The notes under the pieces: generated by a model
Database searches by the model: none
Told to the model about the DNA's origin: nothing
What the model saw: only the letters and a program-made list of their open reading frames with translations
Part shown: in pieces, positions 1-5,351 of the stretch
Position numbering within the stretch: the first letter of the stretch is position 1
Layout of the letters: each line of letters starts with the position of its first letter
Program-made: the position numbers and the translations under genes
Source of the DNA: Bacteroidales bacterium
GTDB lineage: Bacteria; Bacteroidota; Bacteroidia; Bacteroidales; FEN-979
Length of the DNA stretch: 5,410 nt
Direction of reading: 5' to 3'
NCBI GenBank assembly: GCA_016926765.1
Contig: JAFGNY010000403.1
Span: 1 to 5,410 of the forward strand

Positions 1-752
1 AACATGGAATCATCCACAATGGCGTTCCAATCAATTGGATCAGTGATCACCCTGAATCGTGTCGCATTTCGAATAGGCCAGTTAAGGATGGCATTAGGAC
101 CAGGATTCTCAAATGTTCCACCGTCTACATACGTTTGTGCGGCTATTTCATCATCCGGCGATGCAAGAGTGGCGAAGGTTTCCTGAGAAAACAGGTATAC
201 GAGATCTATTTTCCCTGAATTTGCTTTTGCCGTAGGAAGATCAAGTATTGAGGCATCAGAGGTAGAACAAAATTTTCCGATGCTATTGATTTGTGCTCCA
301 ATAATAACCTGATCATAGGTGAAAATAGGGCCAACAACCGATTCAGTTGTGATAACGAATGATTGGGTAATGGAATCACCATTATTCTGCCAGATAGTAA
401 AGTCCCATATTTCCTGACCTGGAACAAGAATCGAAATGTTGGAATAATCAAAGGAGAACTGATCCGATTGAAGAGTTGAGTCAAGCACCTGATCCGGTTT
501 ATCGTTATAAGAACGCGTTATGAAAAGTCGGGATAGCGTGGATCCGGTTGCTGCATTCGATCGAATACCGACTTTGAATTGTTCGCCTGTAGAGAGAACG
601 GCGTCACCGGAAACATATCCCTGCCCATTTTGAAGAGTGAAGGTAAACACCAGAGGGACTGGTTCATCATTGTTGTCATCTTTTTTGCAGGAACTGGTGA
701 AAAGAGATCCGGCAATAACCAGTGTTGAGAAAAGAAATGCGAATTGTTTCAT
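1..752 (-). CDS. Probable surface lipoprotein, C-terminus cut off by the window edge
   Basis: Open for 250 codons from ATG 752 to the left edge with no stop. The N-terminus is a lipoprotein signal: Lys2, a hydrophobic stretch (residues 4-18), then Thr-Ser-Ser-Cys with the lipidated Cys at residue 22. The mature end starts Cys-Lys-Lys-Asp-Asp-Asn, close to the Lys/Asp-rich lipoprotein export signal that sends Bacteroidota lipoproteins to the cell surface. Residues about 32-135 are rich in alternating beta-strand patterns and look like an Ig-like sandwich. From about 140 a second region contains 'GAQINSIGKF' and a stretch on 'IDLVYLF', a pattern I associate with uncharacterised Bacteroidota lipoproteins (memory only). 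No enzymatic motif is visible. It starts 88 bp after the reductase gene stop and has its own promoter candidate, so it may not belong to that unit. Lipoprotein class is confident; function is unknown. Confidence 0.88.
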   Translation of the reverse strand, partial: MKQFAFLFSTLVIAGSLFTSSCKKDDNNDEPVPLVFTFTLQNGQGYVSGDAVLSTGEQFKVGIRSNAATGSTLSRLFITRSYNDKPDQVLDSTLQSDQFSFDYSNISILVPGQEIWDFTIWQNNGDSITQSFVITTESVVGPIFTYDQVIIGAQINSIGKFCSTSDASILDLPTAKANSGKIDLVYLFSQETFATLASPDDEIAAQTYVDGGTFENPGPNAILNWPIRNATRFRVITDPIDWNAIVDDSM

Positions 753-765
753 CTGTTTATGTTTT

Positions 766-796
766 CAAAAGAAGCATAAAGGAATTCTTTGCCAAA
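766..796 (-). promoter_or_regulatory. Candidate Bacteroidota-type promoter for the lipoprotein gene
   Basis: Reading the minus strand, TTTG (796-793) is followed after 19 nt by TTCTTTTG (773-766), one mismatch from the TAnnTTTG -7 consensus. The predicted transcription start would lie only a few bases before ATG 752, giving a very short leader, which weakens the call. Confidence 0.4.
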
Positions 797-802
797 TTTG
801 CG

Positions 803-828
803 AAAAAACGGCTGCGGTATTGTCCGGC
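803..828 (-). terminator. Candidate intrinsic terminator of the SDR/5-alpha-reductase unit
   Basis: On the minus strand, 12 nt past the reductase stop, GCCGG (828-824) pairs with CCG (817-815) and GC (812-811) across a 6-nt loop and a 2-nt bulge. Two bases later there is a run of six T (808-803). The stem is short and bulged, but GC-rich and followed by a real T tract. It would separate the reductase transcript from the lipoprotein gene. Confidence 0.5.
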
Positions 829-840
829 TACAAATTATGT

Positions 841-1602
841 TTATAAAACAAAAGGAATAACTGCCTTTCTTTTAGTCGGATAGGATGTAAAGGTATCTTT
901 ATACCATTTGTGATGATGCAATGCTCGTGGAAGAAGATTAACAACGGTCCATACAAAAAATGCTAGTCCGGGAGTAGACCAGGTCATGATAGCAAATCCC
1001 ATCCACTCAATGATCTCCCCAAAGTGGTTCGGACAGGAGATGTACCGGAACAATCTACCGGTAGGTATAATATACCCTGTTTCACCCGGTTTTCTCAGGT
1101 GGATCAATATATCGTCAGATTTCCAGTTGATGTACATTCCTGAGATAAAGAGGATGATGCCAATAGTGAAGCGTGGGTCGGTCAGCCAAACCTGAGTATA
1201 TATGGTAGCCAGTGACCCAAGATAGTATCCATTGATGAACCCGTTAACCAGATTGAAAAGCAAAGCCATAAACACAATCATCAACGGCATTTTTTTTCCC
1301 TTTGTACGTAACCGGAACGGAAAAATCAGGGTTCTATTGATGTAGTGAAACATCCATAAACCAAAAAAAACCCATGTAGCAATGGTATGTTGAGCATTTC
1401 CAAACAAATAAAAACCTGCAAAAACAAGCAGAGCGGGTGACTCCATAATGATCCAGCCTGCGCGGTTATTGATCATAGCACCCCATTTACTACTCGTATG
1501 CCGTCCGTATGGGGCTATGATCCGTATGATGACCGGAAACGAGATCAACGCAACCCCTATCCATACATATACGAAAAAATAGAACAAACTATCGTTCATC
1601 AT
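841..1602 (-). CDS. Membrane 3-oxo-5-alpha-steroid 4-dehydrogenase family protein (steroid 5-alpha-reductase homologue)
   Basis: The 253-residue multi-pass membrane protein has several hydrophobic segments (about 6-30, 50-67, 73-90, 107-135, 145-160, 200-224). It matches the SRD5A/PF02544 family along its full length; human SRD5A2 has 254 residues. Recognisable blocks are 'YGRHTS' (32-37), 'MESPA' (53-57), 'HYINRT' (86-91), 'LRKPGE' (169-174), 'CPNHFGEIIEW' (190-200) and 'HHHKWY' (229-234) before 'YPTKRKAVIPF'. By recalled alignment, Glu54 and Tyr87 match the 3-keto-binding Glu57/Tyr91 of SRD5A2. Asn159, Asp163, Tyr177, Asn192, Glu196 and His230 match its NADPH-site residues. Expected reaction: NADPH-dependent reduction of a delta-4 double bond conjugated to a 3-ketone. 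The true substrate is not shown by sequence and could be a steroid, bile acid intermediate or another enone lipid. Two ATGs are adjacent (1602 and 1599), so the start could be one codon shorter. It follows the SDR stop by 9 bp and is probably co-transcribed with it. Confidence 0.9.
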   Translation of the reverse strand: MMNDSLFYFFVYVWIGVALISFPVIIRIIAPYGRHTSSKWGAMINNRAGWIIMESPALLVFAGFYLFGNAQHTIATWVFFGLWMFHYINRTLIFPFRLRTKGKKMPLMIVFMALLFNLVNGFINGYYLGSLATIYTQVWLTDPRFTIGIILFISGMYINWKSDDILIHLRKPGETGYIIPTGRLFRYISCPNHFGEIIEWMGFAIMTWSTPGLAFFVWTVVNLLPRALHHHKWYKDTFTSYPTKRKAVIPFVL

Positions 1603-1611
1603 CTCTGGCTA

Positions 1612-2604
1612 TTATTGAATAAAAGTTGTTGTGTTTTGTCGTTCTTCAAACCAATCCAACAAATCCCCAATCGTTTGCTCCAGTGGTCGGGGAACATACC
1701 CGAAATCCCTGTGTGCTTTTTCATGACTGATATTCCTGTTCCCTTCAGCAATGATTTGCAGGGTCTCTTTCCTGTACAAGGGAGGGACACCGGCAAGCCG
1801 GCTGTAGAGCGAAATAAATGGCAATCCAACATGTGCCAGCCACATGGGCATGACAACACCTGGCGTTTTCCTGGCACTGATTTGGCTGATCAATCCGGAA
1901 AGCTCCTTCAAGCTGGCCCAACGGCCAGAGATAAGATAGGATTCCCCAATGGTACCCTTTGAGATCGCTTTGACCGCTACATCAACTACATCACGAACGT
2001 CCACCCAGTCATAACCTCCCGGGATCAATGCCGGAATCTGATGATTCAGCAACTGTAAAACAGCTTTCCCCGTAAGAGAAGGTTCAGGATCAGCGGGTCC
2101 TATGATGGCTGTGGGGCGAAGAATGATTGCCTGTAACCCTTGGTTTACAGCATGCATGACTATTCTTTCCCCTTCTGCTTTACTTTTGTCATAGGCCAAC
2201 CCTTTATTTTCAACAAGGGGCCGTGTTTCATCAATACCCTGATCAATCGGATGTTGCTGCAAGGCATGGATACTGCTAAAATGGATAAATCGGGGAGTTT
2301 GCATCTCCAATGCACAATTTACCATATTCCGGGTCCCTTCGGCATTGATTTTCCATACCATACCCGATTGATCCCCCTGAATGGAAATAGAGGCAGCAAG
2401 ATGAAAACAACCATCCACTCCCTGAAGCAAAGCAGGAAGAGAGGAGGGATCAAGCAGATCACCCTGAATACACTCCAGGTCAAGATCCCTGATGGCTGTT
2501 GTATGATGGTGGGTGAGAGCCCTGACGTGATGCCCTTGCGCTTTCAGTGCCCGGCACAGATTTGAGCCAACATGTCCGTTAGCTCCGGTAACAGCGATCG
2601 TCAT
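1612..2604 (-). CDS. Extended short-chain dehydrogenase/reductase (3-beta-HSD / dihydroflavonol-4-reductase-like)
   Basis: The 330-residue soluble NAD(P)-dependent oxidoreductase belongs to the NAD-dependent epimerase/dehydratase superfamily. The Rossmann glycine motif is T6-G-A-N-G-H-V-G13. Further landmarks are Gly48-Asp49-Leu50 (cofactor adenine contact), 'HLAA' (68-71), Asn87 in 'NAEGTRN', Ser110/Ser111, the catalytic Tyr138-Asp-Lys-Ser-Lys142, 'LRPTAIIGP' (162-170) and 'DWVDVRDVV' (199-207). These last blocks are typical of the DFR/3-beta-HSD branch rather than of sugar epimerases. The second beta strand ends in Arg28 without an acidic residue, which leans towards NADP(H). Length is normal and nothing looks broken. 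The gene ends in tandem stops (TAA 1614-1612, TAG 1611-1609) and is 9 bp from the 5-alpha-reductase homologue, suggesting consecutive steps on one substrate. A 3-keto/3-hydroxy steroid oxidoreductase is a reasonable guess; the substrate is not proven. Confidence 0.88.
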   Translation of the reverse strand: MTIAVTGANGHVGSNLCRALKAQGHHVRALTHHHTTAIRDLDLECIQGDLLDPSSLPALLQGVDGCFHLAASISIQGDQSGMVWKINAEGTRNMVNCALEMQTPRFIHFSSIHALQQHPIDQGIDETRPLVENKGLAYDKSKAEGERIVMHAVNQGLQAIILRPTAIIGPADPEPSLTGKAVLQLLNHQIPALIPGGYDWVDVRDVVDVAVKAISKGTIGESYLISGRWASLKELSGLISQISARKTPGVVMPMWLAHVGLPFISLYSRLAGVPPLYRKETLQIIAEGNRNISHEKAHRDFGYVPRPLEQTIGDLLDWFEERQNTTTFIQ

Positions 2605-2629
2605 TTAGTGAGCAGATTAGGATATTGCA

Positions 2630-2660
2630 CAAAAATAGAAATAATTGTTACGCCGTCAAC
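2630..2660 (-). promoter_or_regulatory. Bacteroidota-type promoter for the SDR/5-alpha-reductase unit
   Basis: The minus strand has GTTG (2660-2657), a 19-nt spacer, then TATTTTTG (2637-2630), an exact match to TAnnTTTG. ATG 2604 lies about 25 nt downstream, giving a leader near 20 nt. The -33 part overlaps the last codons of the preceding gene, which stops at 2648. The pair can therefore be transcribed independently of that gene. Confidence 0.65.
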
Positions 2661-3793
2661 GCTTCGTTTGTATTAGCCATATTCAGCAGGTTTTGTACAG
2701 GTCTGAATTCATGCCGGATAATCATCCATTTATCCGGGTATCGTTCAAACAAATCCAATATCCGTTTTTTGTGCTTCTTCAGGGCATCAGTGATCGCCGG
2801 AGCAGAAATTGGTGTTTGACATTCTCTTCCAACATTGGCACTGGTCAATTGTACACGTCTTTCTTTCAAGCCATTGGCAGCATGTTCCAGTCTGTCTAAA
2901 AGCAGATGCGTCTTCTGGTAGCGTTCTGATAATCCTTCTGCAACTACCTGTTGAGGTAACTCCTGTTGAACGATCTCCGGAAAATGAATATGATAATCTG
3001 CCAGCATAATAACAGCATCAGGTGCAGCAGGGGAGAGGGTAGTGGCAAAATCAATGGCATCCTGAATCGTTTTCTCCAATAAAAAAAGATTTCCTTTAAA
3101 AGTAAGCAGCTTGCTTTTTGCACTATCCGATAATACAGCGTGGAAATGCCTGGACCGACAAATAGTATCCAGGTAATGCTGAGCAATGGTTAGCAGATTC
3201 ACTTTTTCCTTGCTTCGCAAATGATGTTCATGATCGCGCAGAGCATCACGCTCTTTTATAAGTTCTTCGATACGGCTCTTAACCTCGAAAGATACCATCT
3301 CCTGAGAACGATAAATACCCAATACAGTTCTAACCGAATGATGAATTAAAAAACCAGCTATCGTTTTGTGCTGAGATGAGAAGGGTTCGTTGATTTTTTC
3401 CAATAAAAAATTACTGAGATTCTCATTGAAATAAATGAAATAGAGCAAGTGCTTATCCTCATCATCGATTTTATATAGTAACGATAAAACACTGTTTTTT
3501 AGTTCATTAAATATCGTTAACTGAACTTTTTGTTTACTAATAATTTTGAATGGAATCTCTTCCTTAGCATACCATTGGTAAGGTATTCCCGAAGAGATTA
3601 TAGATCGAACGAAATCCATAACCGACTCCACTCCAATGGTTTTTATCGAGTATTCGTCATTTCCCTTCTCCAGAAGAGATCCATTCAGCTTGATCCCTCC
3701 CTGAGAAACCTGAATACAAATTACTTTATCGATACCAGGTATCAAAGATGAGAATTGCTCTAATGTACGGTAGCCTGAATGAAAATGAGACAT
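2648..3793 (-). CDS. Unrecognised 381-residue protein, possibly a degenerate GAF / sigma-54-activator-like regulator
   Basis: I do not recognise this protein with confidence. It has no signal peptide or membrane segment. Residues about 1-165 are mixed alpha/beta and resemble a divergent GAF sensor domain. Residues about 168-200 are a charged helix likely to be coiled coil ('IEELIKERDALRDHEHHLRSK' region). Residues about 200-265 read like the C-terminal lid of NtrC-type AAA+ activators: a helix, 'LSDSAKSKLL' (221-230), 'FKGNLFLLEKTI' (232-243) in place of WPGNvREL, and 'DAVIMLADYHI'. No Walker A, Walker B or GAFTGA loop exists anywhere, so ATPase activity is not expected. A basic helical end (about 331-370) could bind DNA. 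An upstream in-frame TTG (3826) would add 11 residues, but it lies just before a -7 box, at or upstream of transcription, so I chose ATG 3793. It is 43 bp upstream of the SDR gene on the same strand. That the gene is real is secure; its role is inference. Confidence 0.82.
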   Translation of the reverse strand: MSHFHSGYRTLEQFSSLIPGIDKVICIQVSQGGIKLNGSLLEKGNDEYSIKTIGVESVMDFVRSIISSGIPYQWYAKEEIPFKIISKQKVQLTIFNELKNSVLSLLYKIDDEDKHLLYFIYFNENLSNFLLEKINEPFSSQHKTIAGFLIHHSVRTVLGIYRSQEMVSFEVKSRIEELIKERDALRDHEHHLRSKEKVNLLTIAQHYLDTICRSRHFHAVLSDSAKSKLLTFKGNLFLLEKTIQDAIDFATTLSPAAPDAVIMLADYHIHFPEIVQQELPQQVVAEGLSERYQKTHLLLDRLEHAANGLKERRVQLTSANVGRECQTPISAPAITDALKKHKKRILDLFERYPDKWMIIRHEFRPVQNLLNMANTNEALTA

Positions 3794-3812
3794 ATGGGTA
3801 CAAACTGTTAAG

Positions 3813-3820
3813 CAAATATA
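3813..3820 (-). promoter_or_regulatory. -7 promoter box for the 381-residue protein gene
   Basis: The minus strand reads TATATTTG, an exact match to the Bacteroidota TAnnTTTG element, 19 nt before ATG 3793, implying a leader of roughly 12 nt. No good TTTG lies 19-21 nt upstream; that position falls inside the 3836-3877 dyad. This would fit a promoter that needs or is blocked by a bound protein. The box also decides the start codon, since TTG 3826 lies upstream of it. Confidence 0.6.
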
Positions 3821-3835
3821 CAACAAAGATTTTAC

Positions 3836-3877
3836 TTAAGCGTATTTAAGCTTAATTAAGTACTTAAGTATGCTTAA
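3836..3877. repeat. 42-bp interrupted dyad of TTAAG repeats, candidate operator
   Basis: The left arm 3836-3850 and right arm 3863-3877 are inverted copies, 15 nt each with two mismatches. Both mismatches would be G-U pairs in RNA. The 12-nt centre holds the perfect palindrome CTTAATTAAG (3851-3860), and the right arm begins inside another palindrome, TACTTAAGTA (3861-3870). TTAAG starts at 3836, 3846 and 3856, exactly 10 bp apart, so these copies face the same side of the helix; another starts at 3864. The element sits where the -33 box of the 381-residue gene should be. A protein-binding site is the natural reading, but AT-rich DNA makes some repeats by chance. Confidence 0.55.
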
Positions 3878-3927
3878 TTCAGTAGGAGTTTTAGTGAATT
3901 AAGTCAATAATTTTGTTTAAATTGTAA

Positions 3928-3956
3928 TTTGTTGGTTTTGATTGTATTTAGTTTTG
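3928..3956 (+). promoter_or_regulatory. Candidate promoter for the 71-residue ORF
   Basis: TAGTTTTG (3949-3956) matches TAnnTTTG exactly. TTTG at 3928-3931 lies 17 bp upstream, slightly closer than the usual 19-21. The predicted leader to ATG 3986 is about 22 nt. A second exact -7 match, TAATTTTG at 3908-3915, lies farther upstream without a clear -33 partner. Confidence 0.45.
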
Positions 3957-3968
3957 CTAAATCAAAAC
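3935..3968. repeat. Inverted repeat around the promoter of the 71-residue ORF
   Basis: GTTTTG (3935-3940) pairs with CAAAAC (3963-3968), and ATTTAG (3946-3951) with CTAAAT (3957-3962), around a TTTTG loop. A 5-nt bulge (3941-3945) interrupts one side only. The -7 box TAGTTTTG (3949-3956) is at the apex. It could be a second operator; AT-rich composition makes this uncertain. Confidence 0.35.
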
Positions 3969-3977
3969 TTAATTAAG
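3968..3977. repeat. Second copy of the CTTAATTAAG palindrome
   Basis: The 10-bp palindrome is identical to the one at the centre of the 3836-3877 dyad, 117 bp away. It lies between the predicted transcription start and ATG 3986. A protein bound here would block the plus-strand transcript, and binding at both copies could loop the DNA. A related AATTAAG is at 3897-3903. Confidence 0.4.
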
Positions 3978-3985
3978 CTATAATC

Positions 3986-4201
3986 ATGAAAACAGAAGAG
4001 ATCAATGGATTAAGCCAGGATTATCGGCGTATAATGCAGCACCGGATACAGTATTGGCAAAACAAATATGAATTGAAATTTGAAAATAGTGTTGATTACC
4101 AAGAGAATCCAATTCCTTCAATCCAAACCAACCATCATAAAAACAGAAGCGAAAGGGGTAGTTGGTTAAGGCTAAAATCATTTATTGCTACTTTTCTCTG
4201 A
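3986..4201 (+). CDS. Unrecognised small basic protein (71 aa)
   Basis: I do not recognise this protein. It starts with ATG 3986 behind a promoter-like sequence and ends in TGA at 4199-4201. Residues about 3-32 form a likely charged helix with 'YRRIMQHRIQYWQNKYELKF', possibly amphipathic. The middle (about 33-48) is polar with prolines. The end is basic and then hydrophobic ('SWLRLKSFIATFL'). No signal peptide, cysteine motif or clear membrane span is seen. It is divergent from the 381-residue gene and shares its regulatory region, so it may be a partner or a co-regulated product. It lies 64 bp ahead of the SRPBCC/GyrI-like gene, which has its own promoter. The short length means it could be a chance ORF, but the correctly placed promoter and the absence of any other gene here favour a real one. 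Confidence 0.5.
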   Translation: MKTEEINGLSQDYRRIMQHRIQYWQNKYELKFENSVDYQENPIPSIQTNHHKNRSERGSWLRLKSFIATFL

Positions 4202-4208
4202 ATTTTGG

Positions 4209-4239
4209 TTGTATTTGATTAGATGTTTCTCTATTTTTG
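4209..4239 (+). promoter_or_regulatory. Bacteroidota-type promoter for the SRPBCC/GyrI-like gene
   Basis: TTG (4209-4211) is followed after 20 bp by TATTTTTG (4232-4239), an exact TAnnTTTG match. ATG 4266 lies 26 nt after the box, giving a leader near 20 nt with no Shine-Dalgarno sequence. This suggests the gene is transcribed separately from the small ORF upstream. Confidence 0.6.
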
Positions 4240-4265
4240 GAGTATAAACGTATAATCTTTTCGAC

Positions 4266-5267
4266 ATGAGAGCATTTGGAAAAATTGTGATGTGGCTATT
4301 GATCATTCTTGCCGTGTTGGTGGTCATCGCCTATTTGCTCCCCCGACAGTACAAGGTGGAGCGCAGTATTGTGATCGGAGCCAGTTCGGAACTGGTGTAC
4401 GATCTTACCTGTAACCTGAATAACTGGGACTTATGGTCGGTCTGGACCAAGGAAGTTGACACAACAGCATTATTCGAGTTATCCGGAAATGACTGTGAAG
4501 CCGGGACCATCTGGAAATGGAATGGAAAGTTACTTGGGAATGGAGAACTCATTGTCACAGAGGTAGTTCCTGAAAAATCCTTTTCTTATGAGTTGTTATT
4601 TGATGAAGGTAACTTTCGGTCAACGGGAGGGTTCCGTTATGAAGAGATGGCTGATTCTGTTTTGGTCATCTGGTCGGATGAGGGTGATCTGGGATTCAAT
4701 CCGGTGTACCGGTACATGGGTTTATTTATGAGTAATACAATTGGACCTGATTTTGAACTGGGATTGGAGCGATTGAAGGAGATAGCGGAAGAGCGTCATG
4801 GCTGGCCACCGATTGAAGAAAAAATGATGGAAGATATGCTGGTTCTACTCATCAGGGATTCAGCTGGTCCGGATAACTATTCGCAGATTATGGGGAAGGG
4901 ATACAGTGAAATCTACCGTTTCATAAAACTGAACCGATTGGCGCCTAAAGGACACCCATTTGCTATTTATCATTCATGGGATTCTGTGACGCAGTTTTCT
5001 GTGTTTGACATCGGAATCGCCGTTGAAAATGCCAAAGGTGGCAAAGGACGCATTCGCCTGGAGGAGATTCCTGCACAGAAAGTCTTGATGGCTGATTACC
5101 ATGGTCCTTATGAAAAGACAGAATTTGTCTACCGTGCGTTGGACAAATACGTTGCGCAGGAAGGATTGGTAATAACCGGGGGACCCTGGGAGGTTTACGT
5201 GACAGATCCTATGCTGGAGCCGGATACAGCCAAATGGAACACTCAAATCCTGTTTCCCATAAAATAA
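4266..5267 (+). CDS. Membrane-anchored SRPBCC domain protein with C-terminal GyrI-like (effector-binding) domain
   Basis: The 333-residue protein has three parts. Residues 8-25 are one hydrophobic segment after Arg2 and Lys6, a signal anchor rather than a lipoprotein signal, as no Cys follows. Residues about 28-175 are an SRPBCC (START/polyketide cyclase-like) domain: 'VERSIVIGASSELVYDL', 'NNWDLWSVW' (52-60), a central sheet, and a long final helix 'GLERLKEIAEE' (166-176). Residues about 180-333 are a GyrI-like/AraC effector-binding domain: 'HGWPPIEEK' opens it, then 'VFDIGIAV', 'IPAQKVLMADYHGPY' (268-282), and 'WEVYVTDP' with 'ILFPIK' at the end. Both domains bind small hydrophobic or cationic ligands in other proteins, and no DNA-binding domain is present. 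It probably acts in ligand sensing or binding at the inner membrane with the domains outside the cytoplasm, though the topology is not certain. Such fusions are common in Bacteroidota and their function is unknown. The gene appears complete. Confidence 0.87.
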   Translation: MRAFGKIVMWLLIILAVLVVIAYLLPRQYKVERSIVIGASSELVYDLTCNLNNWDLWSVWTKEVDTTALFELSGNDCEAGTIWKWNGKLLGNGELIVTEVVPEKSFSYELLFDEGNFRSTGGFRYEEMADSVLVIWSDEGDLGFNPVYRYMGLFMSNTIGPDFELGLERLKEIAEERHGWPPIEEKMMEDMLVLLIRDSAGPDNYSQIMGKGYSEIYRFIKLNRLAPKGHPFAIYHSWDSVTQFSVFDIGIAVENAKGGKGRIRLEEIPAQKVLMADYHGPYEKTEFVYRALDKYVAQEGLVITGGPWEVYVTDPMLEPDTAKWNTQILFPIK

Positions 5268-5285
5268 CCCCCTGCATGATCGTCT

Positions 5286-5301
5286 CATAATTAATATTAT
5301 G
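5286..5301. repeat. Small AT-rich inverted repeat after the SRPBCC/GyrI-like gene
   Basis: CATAAT (5286-5291) and ATTATG (5296-5301) are perfect inverted copies around TAAT, 18 bp after the stop codon. The stem is weak and has no T tract, so it may be only an mRNA 3-prime end element or chance. Confidence 0.25.
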
Positions 5302-5319
5302 TTAAATATGCATTTCCAG

Positions 5320-5351
5320 GAGAAGGGAGACCAGTGATGATCTCCCTTCTC
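5320..5351 (+). terminator. Candidate transcription terminator of the SRPBCC/GyrI-like gene
   Basis: AGAAGGGAGA (5321-5330) and TCTCCCTTCT (5341-5350) form a perfect 10-bp inverted repeat around a 10-nt loop. G5320-C5351 adds one pair and G5319-T5352 a possible wobble. The stem is 53 bp past the stop codon. The bases that follow are pyrimidine-rich (TTGTTATCCCTATTATCC) but lack a clean T run, so termination may be weak or need other factors. From here to 5410 I see no gene, only a repeated TTATCC at 5355-5360 and 5364-5369. Confidence 0.6.

Noticed and set aside
206..715. Two short minus-strand frames (206-484 and 518-715)
   Set aside because: They are out of frame with the lipoprotein gene, which stays open on the same strand from 752 to the window edge and has a convincing signal peptide.
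1498..1962. A 154-codon plus-strand open frame
   Set aside because: It lies antisense across the end of the SDR gene and the start of the reductase gene, both with clear family motifs; its protein is Cys/Pro-rich and patternless, as expected for a shadow frame.
2140..2565. A 141-codon plus-strand open frame
   Set aside because: It is fully antisense to the SDR gene including the Rossmann and catalytic motifs, and its translation shows no recognisable domain.
3836..3977. TTAAG repeats as a CRISPR array, replication iterons or an attachment site
   Set aside because: The units are too short and unevenly spaced for CRISPR, no replication initiator or integrase gene is present, and the position between divergent promoters fits an operator better.
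4974..5288. A 104-codon minus-strand open frame
   Set aside because: It is antisense to the conserved GyrI-like domain and has no promoter-like sequence or recognisable motif.
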